A stretch of 64,000 nucleotides of DNA from Sipunculus nudus. Taxonomy: Eukaryota; Annelida; Sipuncula; Golfingiida; Sipunculidae. Of this stretch, positions 1 to 12,395 are shown piece after piece. The notes beneath the pieces were generated by a model. That model made no database searches, was not told the DNA's origin, and was given only the letters and a program-made list of their open reading frames with translations. Where the stretch lies: assembly GCA_026874595.1 (NCBI GenBank), contig CM049313.1:67820659-67884658 (forward strand). The letters run 5' to 3'. Position 1 is the stretch's first letter; each line of letters starts with the position of its first letter. Both the position numbers and the translations under genes were made by a program.

Positions 1-79
1 TTTAAAGCCTTAAAGTAATCTTTTAATGGCCTTGACCTTTACATTGGGACTATATACTCTAAAAGACATTACAAATTCT

Positions 80-690
80 AGAAATTTAGATATTTTATCA
101 ACAGATGTCATTCAAATGGATTGTTATTAAAATCTGGCCTGTGGAAAGCCATTTGTCAGACGAAAGAACTAATAGGGAGGCAAAATTTGACGACAACTGA
201 CAAACAGACATACTGCCACCACTGAGATGACAGTTGCCTATAGACCATCCTTTGGGGAAAGCATGGGGAACAAATTAAGCTATAGTATGTAACTGCGGTT
301 TATACTTTTGGAGATATGGCCAAAACACGATATGTTTTATTGTTTAGATAGCAGTGTCCCCTTATGGCTATGTTCCGAAGATAAATAAAGTGTTGACATA
401 TTAATTTTAAACATCAGATATACCAGTTTCAAAAGGATTCTTGCTAAACTGTTGCCTGTAGAATGGTACATATATATGTAAGACACCAGAACCATCAAAC
501 AGGCGAATTTCACAACAATTGACAAACAGACGGACATACTGACACATTCGTGATGACAGCTGCCTAGACCATCCTTCGAGAAAAGCATAGAGGAACAAAA
601 TGAGCTATAGTTTATAAAGCTACGGTTTATATTTTTGAAGATATGGCCAACAAAAACGATATTTTGTAGTGTTTCGGATGAAGGGCCCCT
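80..690. repeat. Two diverged tandem units of about 320 bp
   Basis: Two consecutive units share an ordered set of blocks: a CTGACAAACAGAC-type block (near 199 and 521), GATGACAG followed by TGCCTA, AGACCATCCTT, AAAGCAT, AGCTATAGT, GGTTTATA and AGATATGGCCAA. The matching blocks are offset by about 320 bp. Indels and substitutions are frequent, so the duplication is old. GACAAACAGAC blocks resemble the leader seen ahead of satellite cores in Helitron-like elements, so this may be a decayed element of that kind. No terminus was found. Confidence 0.6.
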
Positions 691-798
691 AGGGGCTTTT
701 TTCCAGCAAGAATCAGCAAGCAGGTGAAATTATGCAAAGTATGCGGATCATTGTGGTTCGAAAAGAAACGTATGAAAAAATAATGGATTCTTTCATCA

Positions 799-809
799 TA
801 TAATTATAT

Positions 810-848
<39 letters not shown>
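799..848. repeat. (TA)n microsatellite with TACA interruptions
   Basis: About 50 bp of alternating TA, interrupted twice by TACA. It lies just before a minus-strand SINE. Confidence 0.9.
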
Positions 849-852
<4 letters not shown>

Positions 853-904
853 AGTAGATATTCGTTACGGAATTCTTAAAGCAGGAGGGTAAATGAAGTT
901 AGCT

Positions 905-1075
905 CATGCAGTAATAGATTTTGTAACGAAGACAAATTGTTCAGGAGAAAACACTGGGCCGATGCGGGATACGAACCCATGTGGGTGGCGCACAGTCCAG
1001 CGTACCAACCGCTTTGCTAGAAAAGCAAGCTTCACTAGCGAGACATATCGGTCCGCTTTTTATGTCAACCCTATC
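905..1075 (-). mobile_element. tRNA-derived SINE, family A (full head)
   Basis: On the minus strand there is a pol III A-box-like block, TAGCAAAGCGGTTGG (1005-1019), then a B box, GGGTTCGTATCCC (966-978), at tRNA-like spacing. The head is preceded by GCTAGTGAAGCTTGC, which is shared with the duplicated heads at 43.0-43.4 kb. The body after the B box (CATCGGCCCAGT, then GAACAATTTGTCTTCG) matches the fragment at 30.2 kb. It is a non-autonomous retroelement. Any open frame across it is incidental. Confidence 0.75.
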
Positions 1076-1080
1076 AATAT

Positions 1081-1460
1081 TCTTATATTCCGGAGATCAT
1101 AAAAGAGGTTTGGATAGATAAATTTGTGTTAATATAAATCATTTAAGCTACATAACTCTACAGTAACATGTCAGTCCATTACACTCTGTCGCATCTGCCA
1201 CACCCTTTGACCACAGACGCTTGAATTTCTATTTGTGTAGATTACGGTTAAATATGTCTTTTTTCTAGGTCTTTTCCTTGTAACTTTTACTTATCTGACA
1301 TTTTCCTCGCGTTTTTCGCACTTTTTGGTCCATCTCTTTATTATTTACTTAATATTGGAAACAGGCAGGCAAGTAACCCCGTTGTTAGGCACATTGAATT
1401 AACACTATATTTGAAGTACATGCGTGACTGGCTGAACCATTGTTACGTCAGCGGTGTCAC
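1081..1460. other. No feature recognised
   Basis: AT-rich unique-looking sequence between the SINE and the TIR element. No convincing exon, RNA gene or repeat was seen. Confidence 0.5.
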
Positions 1461-1470
1461 CATTTGAAGA

Positions 1471-2008
1471 TAGACTGGTACCCCGCTCTATTATGGCACC
1501 GCTGCTCTTGGCCACTCATAGAGACGGGCGAACGACGCCATCTTATGTACTCCCGGCAGACTGGTTCCAACTTCAGTATGTATTATATATAATAAAAATA
1601 AGCATTTCGTTTGCTCAGAGAAGTTCCCAAAAGTTGGCTTTATGTTCCGTGTGACATTTATGATTAGATTAATAGATATTGTTAATAAACCAAAGCCATG
1701 TACAGTGGAATATCAAAGATTCAGTATATCGTTTTATCTATACATCCATCATTCAATTTTTGTGCAACAACTCATTTTCAATATTTGAAAAATATAAATA
1801 ACTAAAGAAAGTAATTCTTATGAGAAATCTTCACGGTTAATCAGCCAGGATCGCGTGAACGTCCATGACAATCGGTATGAGCGTACATACTGGAGTTGGA
1901 AGCAGTCTACAGGTAAGTCAGGAGTTGCAACTGGGAGTACTTAAGATGGCGCTGTACGCCTGTCTCTATGCTTGGCCGAGGGCCAAAATAGAGCAGGGTA
2001 CCAGTCTA
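1471..2008. mobile_element. TIR element, TAGACTGGTAC family, copy 1 (MULE-like)
   Basis: A 538 bp element starts TAGACTGGTACC and ends GGTACCAGTCTA. The inverted homology runs inward for roughly 100 bp (CGCTCTATTATGGC, GACGCCATCTT and GGTTCCAACT blocks, each with a reverse complement near the other end). It is flanked by a perfect 10 bp direct repeat, CATTTGAAGA, at 1461-1470 and 2009-2018. A 9-10 bp target duplication is typical of Mutator-like elements, so MULE MITE is the best inference. No transposase frame is present. Two relatives lie at 25.9 and 38.5 kb. Confidence 0.8.
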
Positions 2009-2018
2009 CATTTGAAGA

Positions 2019-2690
2019 CTCCAGTAGGAAAAATATCAACCAATCAGAAAGCGCGACCTCAGTTGCTATGCCATGGCTGCCAGACCTAATGACGGGGGCT
2101 TCTTGCCTCCCTATCTCAAATATTAAGTAAATAATAAAGAGATAGTCCATACAGAGTGCAAAACGCTAGGAAAATGTCAGATAAGCAATGGATATAAGAA
2201 AATGATCTAGAAAAATAACAAGTTTAACCGAAATATACACTAATAACAATTCAAGCGCCAGTGCTTTGACGTTGTGCTGAAATGAAGCCGTACATGAATG
2301 CAATATTATTGATCGAAGCTTTTATGGTTGGCATGTCACAATAGCATCATTAAACGTATATGAACAGGGGGAGATAAAAAGGCAAGAATGTTGGCTTACA
2401 AACAGCCAAGGCAATTCAAGAGATTAAAGAAAGGCGATCACTGTGAAATTGGAAGGAAATGACAACCGTCTGAATGATCAAGGAGAAATATATAGCATGA
2501 AAAACGTGATTAGAAATCCCTGTGGAATCTTTGATATTTGAGTTCGACCCGGACTTTCCGTACTTAAATGTGGATACCTGTCATTTATGTGGAGCTGTTT
2601 TCAGTAATATCGTCACCCACGGGGACTGACAGGCAGTGCGTCTAGGTAGCTTTTCCAAGAACCTTGTGAACTACAACCATATTTCGTACT
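2019..2690. other. No feature recognised
   Basis: Non-repetitive AT-rich sequence. No exon with both a plausible acceptor and protein-like composition was found. Confidence 0.5.
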
Positions 2691-2693
2691 CAC

Positions 2694-2765
2694 CAGGGGC
2701 GGATTGAGGTTGCATGGAGACCCTGGTTGTACTTTAAGCAGGGTCCCTTTCATCAAATTGATAAC
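2694..2765 (+). mobile_element. Partial CAGGGGCGGAT-type element
   Basis: Starts CAGGGGCGGATTGAGG, the same terminus as the elements at 49.8 and 50.6 kb. A matching right end was not found, so this is a truncated or decayed copy. Confidence 0.4.
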
Positions 2766-3251
2766 GCGTGCACAAGCATATTAACAAGAATTTCAGTTAA
2801 ACCGATTCGTAGTTTGATTGACGTTTGTCCACATTATGTAATACTGCGTACATTTGGATTATGATTGTGACAAACTTATTATTGCAACATTATATCGCAT
2901 ACAGCTGTATGCGAGGTACTTATACTGTGTGCTAGGAGGGTTTTGCTAGGAAACTTTTGTATAAAGTAAAACTGAACTGATATTTTGAAAGAAAAGTCTT
3001 TATGTTGCTCCTTATTATATCTATTAAAAGGTAAACGATTTATATGACAAAATAATAAAGTCCATTTTACGTTGCCCGAAAATCGAATATTGATTTTGTG
3101 ACTAACAATTAATCGTTTATATTTCTCCCGGTGAATCAAAAAGAATTCTCTCTCATAGGTTCAGATGAGTAAGCTCTAGTGCGCACATTAGTCATTAATA
3201 TAACTGATATACTCTAAATATAACCTAAAGTAATATCGCGAAATTGGAACA

Positions 3252-3503
3252 GTGAAACATAAAAAAATAAACAGTGAAAATCGCGAATGTTTAAACCCGA
3301 GAATACGAAACCAGCCACAGTATAGTTTAATAGAAATGTACCAGGAAAATTACAATGTAAATGGTTCAAATGAAGACAGAATAGAAAAAAGAAGGAAAGG
3401 CAGAAACGTTCAAGGTATTCCTGCAACTGTTTACGGTCAGGAATGCTCACCAAAGCAAATTAAAGCATATTTATTTATATTGCCCAACGTATTCAGTAAT
3501 TAA
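3252..3503 (+). CDS. Possible exon or small ORF, unknown
   Basis: An 83-codon open frame with a fairly protein-like, polar composition (segments such as ENRECLNPRIRNQPQYSLIE and SNEDRIEKRRKGRN). A possible 5' splice donor, TTCAAG followed by GTATTC, lies near 3413. I recognise no domain. No strong acceptor precedes it and chance remains likely in AT-rich DNA. Confidence 0.18.
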   Translation: MKHKKINSENRECLNPRIRNQPQYSLIEMYQENYNVNGSNEDRIEKRRKGRNVQGIPATVYGQECSPKQIKAYLFILPNVFSN

Positions 3504-3509
3504 ACTGTT

Positions 3510-5430
3510 CATGGCACGTTACATAAAATATCTCATTATTATTAATAGATAACACGATATGAAATTAACTGAAGTCCTAGATATTGAAAATCATTACAGG
3601 TAAGCACATGCTAACACATATTATTTAACTTTGATCAGAAGCATTTTAGGGAGTCAGCATATCTGAATTTGACTTGTTAATTACTCCACTTTTCATGGTG
3701 CAGCACATGCAAATGCTCTATCACCATATGAATTTGTTCGGGACTAAGCTGCACAATGAACAATACAAGATCTTAGAGTACTACGACTTGGCTGCTGAAT
3801 ACATATCAACTCAGAAATGTATTTAAACGAGAAACGAGATTACGATATTATGCTTTATGCGATTCGAGGGGGGGGGGGGGGCAAGTGAAGACTGACACTG
3901 ATCCTATTGTCCTCGGGGGCACAATAAGATTGGTCGAGGTACACGTGCGATACTAGAACATAACAGGGCAAAGAGGTTTGTTGTTGTTTTGTTTATATAT
4001 AATACAAAGGTATATTACCAGGATGCTCAATCAGCATAGTAAACTGATTTGCAATACGGTCCGGGAAGCAGTGAACATATTAATAGTATACATATGATAT
4101 AAATACACAATATACTATGAAAATACACAACATATAATATATAAGGCAAATATACAATATAAAGGCCAAATATGCTATACTATACTCATACCAAGTGGAC
4201 TCCACTCGATAAACTCACCATGGGGTAGTGGTAATGCCATGTCCCTCAACACTGCAACGCAGTGTGAGAACACCTACGTGAACAGGTATGTCTGCCCAGC
4301 GGATCCCCGTGGTGTTGGGGGGGGGGGGCACGTAGAATATTACTAAGAATGCTAGGTTTTAAAACATTTTAGAGTGATTTTGTATTGATGGATGCACTTG
4401 GAGAGAATTTCAGTTCCTTAGTTCAAAAATGATCCGGGGGGGGGGGGCGTTGCTATAAGTAACTTTTCGGACAAACAGAGATCACACTTTCTAGTCCCAC
4501 AGAAGAGGTGCTGCCTTGGCATAGATTTCCCAGGAGAGCTTGTAATTGAAATTGTTGTCTTTAAGTGACCAGATGTGTTTAGACAGTTCAGTGTTTTTAG
4601 CGTGGGATCTGTTACGAAAGGATTGTTTGTGGTTATTGTATCTGGTCTTGAAATCACCTTCAGTACACCCTATGTAGTGTTTCTCGTCATTGTCTGTTTA
4701 AACTGTAAAACATTGTCTGAGATGCATTGTCTATAAGGCAAATTATAACGACTGTATAAAGAAGCATTCTACCGTAAATTATATGAAAGATGCTTTGTAT
4801 TAGTAGAAGCCCAAGCGACATCGTGGAACACGATGTTTATTCAGTGAAGTCAGTTGAGGGTATAGTCTAAGGCATGTTAACAGACACATGAGTTATTTGT
4901 ATACACATGCATATGTCGTTTAAGTTTCTTGTACGCGAAACGTATATCCCCCTAGTGTGAAAAATAGGCCCAGAAAAATATATTCCAAAAGTATTACATT
5001 TTTGGTTTACGTACTGTAAATTGTCATGGAATAATCAGGTCTGATGCAAAACTGACAACTCTGCCAGATAAAAAGATAACAGGTTGATATATTTCGACGA
5101 AAGCATGTAGCAAAGAAACCCCTTCAGTGTTGGTTTGTTGCATTGACTTTCAGCAAAATTTATACGCAAAAGTAATTTACAGATTTTGCTTGTAATCGGA
5201 ATCACTATTATACATTTTTTTCTTAGGTGCCACAACCACAATTTCACAAAGGAATAATTATAAGGGGCCATTCCTTTGTTCCCGTACTAGCGTACTAGCA
5301 CGTATGAACGAACGACTGGTTAGTAGATTCTGGCGGGGGTTTCAAAGTCCCCAAGACATTCAGGACCCTTAGAAGTGTGTGCAATCCACCCCCGACCCCC
5401 CGAGCTTCCTTTTGAAAAAAAAAAACATTT
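3510..5430. other. Intergenic, with poly(G) tracts
   Basis: No gene recognised. It holds poly(G) tracts of about 10-14 bp near 3870, 4318 and 4437, and a stretch of short ATATA/ACAATAT words at 4085-4180. Confidence 0.5.
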
Positions 5431-5454
5431 TTTCAAACAACCCATAAATCAGCC

Positions 5455-5600
5455 AAACTATTAAAACTAAGTTTATCATGGAAAGATAATTCTGAATGTA
5501 TAAAAATCAACATACCTGTAAACTAATAAAATCGTGATCGTGTAAAGGGTCTCAGCTCTTTGTGTGCATGCACTCAACGGAAAAGAGCGCCCTATTAAAA
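5455..5600. repeat. Dispersed repeat D1, copy 1
   Basis: A block reading ATCATGGAAAGATAATTCTG and then a tail with CAACATACCTGTAA matches 8715-8770 (TTCATGGAAAAATATTTTTG, CAACATACCTGTAA). Similarity weakens downstream. Family unknown. Confidence 0.45.
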
Positions 5601-5819
5601 GATTTTTCAGGGCATGATGTAAACTTATGTAACTTTACCCAACTTCTCACGGTCTCGTTCTTGCAAGTTCGTGGCACTTGTGGCACACAGCCACAACAGA
5701 TGAATCCGGCAACTTAAGTAACCATTTTATTCCTCAGTAACATCCAAAGGGAGAGTTTGTTGATTATACCCTGACATATCCAAGGTCTACATACAGTGTA
5801 ATTATACGTTATCCTGATA

Positions 5820-8026
5820 TCATTGCTTGCCGGAAATCTTCGATTTCGGCAAGCATGTTCGTCAGTTGCGTATGTTTTGTTGCTTTGTTTGTCACGACTC
5901 TCCAGGCCACACTTTTGCATCAATCAACTTGAAACTTACAGGCTTGATTGACAAACCGATTTCTAGGTGCCCTATTGTTTTTGGTCAACATTGTTCCAAG
6001 GTCAAGGGTCAAGGTCACGACAGGTATGGTTAACGGTTTTTGCACTATAACTTCGCCATAAATAGGCTTATCCACTTCTGCAATAGCTCATTTTTTTCGT
6101 CATCACCTGGCCTTTCTTTTGACATGTAGCTTACTTAAATTTGCCGTAACCATGGTTACATTTTTTGGGCAAAAATCATGGAAATTGGAAATAACACGAC
6201 CATTTTTTGTAACTTTGTCAATTTTTAAGCTACAGACGTCTGGTTTTAGTCATTATGTACCTTATAGGCAGCTTGACATGATAAAACTGAAAGTCTCGCC
6301 AAATTTCGCACCATTTCTCGTCAAACGAGTCTTCGAGATTTCATTAAATATGACCTACAGGTTGCATTTTTTTTAACAATGGCTTTGAAATTGATATATT
6401 TTGTGTTATTTATAAATATCTCGAAATCAGTTTTTCATTTTTTGGAAATAGCCACCAGGGGGCGTGGTACCTGAAACACTGTAACATATCATTTTTCTGC
6501 AATATCTAAAATAATTTTAAACATGGCACAATTTTTATCGTTGTATCTTAAACTAGGAACATTGGCTTATTCCTCCGCACATGTAGCTTTGTGCTGCCGT
6601 TACCATGGTTACCAAATTTGTTGGTTAAACTTGACGATCTGAAAATATGCAGTTTTTGGCTTCTATCTCGGTTAATATTTATGTTTCAAGGGTCTAGTTT
6701 TTTGCATAAGACTGCTTCCCCTTGGTTCTAAGTCATTCAATTGCAAGTCTCGTCAAATTTCGCTCGGTTTATCGTCAAACGAGAAAAAACGAGATTTCAC
6801 GGAAATGCTTATAACTCGGCGACTTTTACAGCTACACAGGTCTAGTTTTCGGCATTTCATAACATATGACCAGCTTGACACGCCAGAAAAGAAATCAGGC
6901 CAAATCTCGCAGCATATCTCGTCAAGCGAGAAAAAAACGAGATATCATGGAAATGCTTATAACTAGGCGACTTTTACAGCTACTCAGGTCTAGTTTTTGG
7001 CATTTGGTAACATTTGGCCAACTTGACATAGTAAAACTGCGATACTTGGCGAAATCTCGCACTATATCTGGTCAAATGTGGAAAAACGAGATTTCACAGA
7101 AATGCATATAAGTCGGCGACTTTCACGGCTAGACAGGTCTAGTTTTTGGCATTCATTAACATTTGGACGGCTTGACATGACAAACCTGCAAGACTGGCCA
7201 AATCTCGCACCATATCTCGTCAAACGATAAAAAAGGAGATTTCACAGAAATGCTAATAGCTCGGCGACTTTTACAGCTAGACAGATGTAGTTTTCGCCAT
7301 TTCATAACATTTAGAGAGTTTGATATGACAAATCTACAAGACTGGCCAAATCCTGCACCATATCTCGTCAAACGAGAAAACACAAGAGTACACGGAAATG
7401 CTTATAACTCGGCGACTTTTACAGCTAGACGGATCTAGTTTTCGCCATTTCGTAACGTTTGGCCGTCTTGACATAATAAAACTGCTCGTCTTGCCAAATC
7501 TCGTACTATATCTCGTCAAGCGAGAAAAAAACATGATTTCACGTAAATGCTGATAACACGGCGACTTTTGCAGCTAGACAGGTCTAGTTTCCGGCATTTT
7601 GTTATATTTGACAAACCTGACATGACAAAACTGGAAATCTCGCCAAAGCTCGCACCATTTCCCGTCAAACGAGAAAACACGAGATTTCATGCAAATGCTT
7701 ATAACTCAGCGGCTTTTATAGCTAGACAGGTCTAGTTTTCGGCATTTCATATCATTTGGCCAGCTTGACATGACAAACCTGAAAACGTCTCACTGCTTCT
7801 TGTCAAACGAGATTAACGGGATTTCATGAAAAAATTTTGAACTTGGTCCCTTTTACACTAGAAAGATATGCAGCTGTTAAAGGTCAGCATGCATAAATTA
7901 ACATATTATCCGTTTCTGCTGCCCCCACAATGTTGCTCATTCATATGACTGTTTCTACATGCACTCTCTGTCTATCTGTCTCTATCATTTCCATTTCCGG
8001 CAAGCGCGTGACCTCTGGTCATCTTG
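5820..8026 (+). mobile_element. Helitron-like element with 148 bp satellite
   Basis: The 5' end reads A|TCATTGCTTGCC and enters a strong hairpin (GCTTGCCGGAAATC, loop TTC, GATTTCGGCAAGC; 5824-5853). The 3' end carries an inverted copy of the hairpin arm (ATTTCCGGCAAGC, 7993-8005), then a second hairpin, TGACC-TCT-GGTCA (8009-8021), then TCTTG|T. TC at the 5' end, a short 3' hairpin, a near-CTRR end and insertion between A and T are Helitron hallmarks, although CTTG is not canonical CTRR. The core is a satellite array. No Rep/helicase frame exists, so it is non-autonomous. Bivalve elements with tandem-repeat cores (the pearl type) are the closest known analogue I can name. Confidence 0.65.
6730..7850. 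repeat. 148-149 bp satellite array, about 7 units
   Basis: The word AAATGC at the start of each unit lies at 6803, 6951, 7100, 7248, 7396, 7545 and 7693, a strikingly regular 148-149 bp period. Each unit holds CTCGGCGACTTTTACAGCTA, GGTCTAGTTTTCGGCATTT, a CTTGACATGA-like block and CTCGTCAAACGAGAAAA. The last contains the small palindrome CTCG-TCAAA-CGAG. Units at 6280-6730 and 7830-7860 are degenerate. Short frames here (starting near 6866, 7250 and 7547) are the same repeat translated. Confidence 0.9.
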
Positions 8027-8404
8027 TTTATTTGTGTGTGCTCCTAGCTGACTAAACATCACGAGACCCCCATTAATGGTCACCCTGATGAGATAAACAC
8101 CTTTATCCTAATATGATTTACAGATTAGGATAAGGGACCCAGTGACCATGGCTAGGAGATCATGCAATCAGTACCCAAGCATCATGGAACAAAGGCTTGT
8201 TATACATGTGTGATATGTCACAAGGTAACGCAGAGGTTTTAAAGCACATGAAAGATTAAATTAACAAAATCAGTAAAGTTATAATAATAATTAAAATATT
8301 CATATTATTGAGAACAGCTGCAAATGAGAGAGAGAAGCCCGTTGAACTCGTTTTGTGTGACATGAAATACCAAGAATATACAACCTATCATGCCAAATCT
8401 TACA

Positions 8405-8945
8405 ATGTGTTCCGCTAGTGAATTTAAAATCTTTACTTCCTGTTGACAGAGTAATTTCTTGAACAGGCGATATAATGGAAATGGGGTTAAAGGGGATTAC
8501 AGGTCGCCTCCTGAAAAAGCGTGACAGGCGAAAAATGTTTTGCTGAACCTTGATAGAGGGTTAGGGTAAAGACATATCAATAGTCCATTTCATTTTGGAT
8601 GAAATACGAATCACCACAATATATATTTTCTTATAAACCAGTCCCCGTGCATGTGGAAGCCACCCATGCATTCGTATTTATTCGTTCTGTCACTCGCATG
8701 GTGAACTTTTGAAACCATGGTTTTCATGGAAAAATATTTTTGAATGTTTAAAAAACAACATACCTGTAACCCATGTAAAATTTGTCTAACGGTGGTCACA
8801 TCACTGGACTCAGTGCCCAGTGTTGACTAAACTGAAAAGCCCTTGCATTGAAAGCGGAGTCATGTGGTCTTTGGATTAAAAACCTTTACTTCCTTTTGAG
8901 AGAGAAAATTTCTTTAGAGGCGCTATATAATGGATATATATATTT
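8405..8945. repeat. Pair of diverged direct repeats and D1 copy 2
   Basis: The block at 8410-8475 (AATCTTTACTTCCTGTTGA ... GGCGATATAATGGA) recurs at 8872-8935 (AACCTTTACTTCCTTTTGA ... GGCGCTATATAATGGA), an offset of about 460 bp. Between them, 8715-8770 matches D1 at 5.46 kb. Identity unknown. Confidence 0.45.
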
Positions 8946-9189
8946 GGGATCAATAGGGATTATAGTGGGCCCGTGTGACCGCGTATTGCATGGAAATGCC
9001 TTATGGGCAGTACATGCGCTCTGGCCACGGTCTTAACAGGCCAGCGAAAATCCCTGAGGCACCTCCTTATAAAGCAGCACAAAAGAGATAGGTCATCTAA
9101 TGAGGAAATATTAAAATAATTAATTATGCAGCTTAATAGGGCATTATCCCGCAAAATAAAACAAACTTGTCCTAGAAGAGCGCCCCACA

Positions 9190-10460
9190 AACGTCTACCG
9201 AATTTTGAGAGTCAAATCAGAACGGAAGCAGGTAAACCGTGGTCATTAAAAAATCCAACTCCGTATTAATTATACAGATACGATAATTATATAGATAATG
9301 GACCCGATTGTTTAGTATCATTTGTCGACAACAGATGCCGCGAGTGTGAATGTAAATGGTCTGATTCTTGACAGAAACGGGCGTTCCATGAACAAATGTC
9401 TATTGTAAGATAAAACATTACATATTGGATGAAACCGGATGAGCTACCAGGTGGTCTACACATTAATATTCATGATTAAGAAACCTAATGTTAATAGTTC
9501 CATATAGGGTGAAGCCGGTCGGGTCTTCTCTAACAATTCTGTTAACTTCATGTCATGCTTAGAAACTTGATTTATATGTATATATGTTTAATATATTACA
9601 TGGGACATTTAATCAGAGAATTTACCTTCATTTTGAAAAAAAAGTCACGCGATTTCTTGCTGATGTTGATGTTGCTTTTCCTCATTGAAGCGTCACAGGG
9701 TATGACATCACATCAGAGAATTTGGTTTCGGTAATAATCATTAAAGGTGCCCATTCAAATATACCTTTTGAAAAAAAAAAATCACTCGATTTCTGGCTTC
9801 CTCTGTGAATATATTAATGATCTAAGGGTAATTTTGCATGTAAAACGTTCTTCGCTTAAACGCCTTTATGAAGGATGTATGAAGTCTTTTATCAACGAGA
9901 TGTTTGTAATGTTGACGAACGGGAAAAACATGTAACCTGAAGTGGTAGGTTGCATTTTTGCGCAGGTAGAAAGGTCACTTGTTGCACAAGCCATGAATAG
10001 CTACCAGATGTCATTGTTGAATTTGTTTTATTAATACGTTGATGTAAACAAAACAAGCAGCCTGTGTGCGGTGATATCCACGTATTCCGGACTATTTTTA
10101 TAAAGGCTCTAAAGTATTACCTTTAGTTTATAAAGGTCAGATAGGTGCTAGTTCTCCATTAAAATGGCTAAAATGATGCTTCTTATTCCTGTTCCCTGTA
10201 GTTAAAATTGTTTTCATAATGATAATAACTGTTCAATAAGTACATATGAACCTGGCTAAACTTTTAAGATTCAGGTCACCTTTATACATAAATAGTGCAA
10301 TATTTCACCATTAACTTTCTTGGTTTAATCACAAGGATGTAATTACCTGAAATGAGTCTACCATTCTAAATAATAATGAACAAACGGTAGAAATCAACCG
10401 ATTGTTTATATGAAGGCTATCAAAAGATAAGTTATACAATCTTTTTTAAAGCTAGATACA
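9190..10460. other. No gene recognised
   Basis: AT-rich. A weak direct repeat pair (TTTTGAAAAAAAA followed by TCRCKCGATTTCT) occurs at 9633-9660 and 9767-9793. Nothing else was identified. Confidence 0.45.
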
Positions 10461-10466
10461 GATAGA

Positions 10467-10774
10467 TTTATTTAACATGCATGTGAGAAAATTTTTTTTT
10501 TGTATGTCTAGACCTTACCATTGTCCCAACAGCAAGCAGCTACAACATTCAGAGCCGTTCTTTCTTTAAATGTCTGTATATGTATGGTATATTCATGTAC
10601 GATAGTCTGGGCAGTCTTGTTTCAAAGTGCTCCGGCTTCAGGTGAAGCCTTTAGATGACAGAAATGACAACAATCTCCTGGATCTTTAATCGGAACAGTC
10701 TGATCAACATACTCTGCAAAAGTGCAGGTCTTGTTGGAACCCTGCAACTCCAAGAATGATCCTCTATGTCGGCA
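10467..10774 (-). CDS. Candidate Cys-rich terminal exon, VWC-like
   Basis: A minus-strand frame open from 10774 to a TGA at 10622-10624 encodes about 50 residues. It contains GSNKTCTFAEYVDQTVPIKD followed directly by PGDCCHFCH. The PG(D/E)CCxxC ending is the hallmark of the C-terminal part of von Willebrand factor C (VWC) domains, which occur in secreted and matrix proteins. The rest of a VWC domain would have to lie in upstream exons, which I could not find. Possible acceptors are GACATAG near 10764 and GTTGCAG near 10741, neither with a strong pyrimidine tract. A reverse-strand AATAAA signal sits at 10467-10472. The coding part is 10622 to about 10764. It could be a terminal exon, a pseudo-exon or chance; the CCxxC match argues against chance. 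Confidence 0.33.
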
Positions 10775-10799
10775 TCAAGCTCGGTATTATCATTAACAT

Positions 10800-11182
10800 A
10801 TTTCATTTTAATTAACCCGTTTGTGTCCGCATCATTTTTTTTAAATAAATATATAATGTTTCTTCAAACAGCCTTTTCTTGTTTATTTTTATTATTTATC
10901 AAGCAATACGCATATTTTCACGTGAGAATACACAGATTATAAACTAGTAGAACGCATTGGAAATAAGGGTCTAGAAAATGAGTGCTGCAACATCAATCCT
11001 ATCACATTTTAAAATCAGATGAATACATATGCATCTCCAAATACTAGCTCATAACATATCTATAACATATTTCAGTTTGTGTTTGTGTAGTTTTAATTAA
11101 AGAAGCATTCTCTAGTGGCATAAAATCAGTTGTTTTCTCATCACGTGAATTTTTTTATCTGATTTAGTTCATACCTATTATT
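10800..11182. other. No feature recognised
   Basis: AT-rich sequence between the candidate exon and a large TIR element. Confidence 0.5.
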
Positions 11183-11211
11183 CGGTGGCTGATTTAGGAC
11201 ACAGGAAAACA

Positions 11212-11362
11212 ATATTAATCTCGAGATCTTGAGATAATATTTCGGGATCACGACATAAAATTTCACCAAATAAAATTACTGCAGAAAAAAAATATTTATC
11301 TCGAGATCTCGAGATGTTAAGTCGAGTTCTCGAGACATTATGTCGAGATCTAGACATAAAAT
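11212..11362. repeat. Left array of P3 palindromic units
   Basis: Several imperfect copies of ATCTCGAGATCTCGAGAT (11219-11237, 11297-11316, 11320-11335 and 11340-11356). The central six bases are GAGATC-type, so each copy is self-complementary and rich in CTCGAG and AGATCT. Confidence 0.7.
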
Positions 11363-12395
11363 TCCAATGAAAAAAAAATTAAGTCCACGTGGGCGTTTTA
11401 CGAACCATTCGATGCTTAATTGACGTAAAGCAATACAAAGTAAAAGGGACCGACTTCTATATCTGACGTCTTTCAAATAAACATAATCTATAAGACCTTT
11501 TGTAAAATGAGCAAATCCCACGGGGTAAAGTGGGTGCCTTTTGTTTATATCCACGTGTTTATAACATGGGTCGGGGTGGGGAAGGGGGGGGGGGGGATTG
11601 TGGTGGTGCAAAAATGGCCATCGATCGTTATAGAGAGAATTCAGAGAGTGCAGAGGTCTGTAAATGATAAAATTGCATTGCTTCACATGCTCTAACGAAC
11701 ATCAACTAGGGATCTTTCAATAACCCGGTTACATGTTTTTATCTGTATGTTAACACTGTCTCAAGTGCCTTGTGTACAAGTAGCCTGTAGATAAATGTTC
11801 ATACGTCAAAGTGGCGTTATAAGAACCTTTCCCAGCAAAGATTACCTTCACTTCTTTTATATGTATATGCAAAGTAAGCCGGTATCACACAAATTCTATA
11901 AATCAGGCAGGTGAATAGTGACTTCAAGACCAAACAGAGCATTTTACTGAAGAAAAATCATGATGAGAGATGATCGAAACATATAAACCGTTTATTTATA
12001 AAAAAAAAAATCATATAGTTATAGCTGTAGTGGATTAGTGGATCAATACTCGGGCTTAAGGGGCTGAAGCAACCCCTCCCCCCCAGCTTACCTACCCGGA
12101 AACATAGTAATCATTTTTCGCATATTTACATTTATGATTGTCAAATACATATGCCATCATAAAACAAACCCCCATTTCAATAAACACAATAACTGAAAAA
12201 ATTGTACAAAAAGTGTGTTTATATACCAAGCTCATATCTGTTTGTATTCTTAAAATAATAAAGTACCCACAATACATGCATGCAAACCTAAACATTTCTA
12301 TTTGAGTGATTTCTCAGCTATGGCTTCGAATCCGCCGTTCAGGTAGAATGTTTCAGTTTCTTTAGGCTTTGACATCTTCCTTACTGATATGAATA
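11363..12395. other. Interior of element P3 without genes
   Basis: It holds a poly(G) tract near 11584 and AT-rich sequence. The 136-codon frame across 11276-11686 (minus) runs through the TIR array and the poly(G) tract and is not protein-like. Confidence 0.5.

Noticed and set aside
4200-4300. tRNA-like A box (GGGGTAGTGGTAATGCC)
   Set aside because: No B box at the right distance and no matching SINE body.
11276-11686. 136-codon minus ORF
   Set aside because: It runs through a TIR array and a poly(G) tract and has no domain or splice support.
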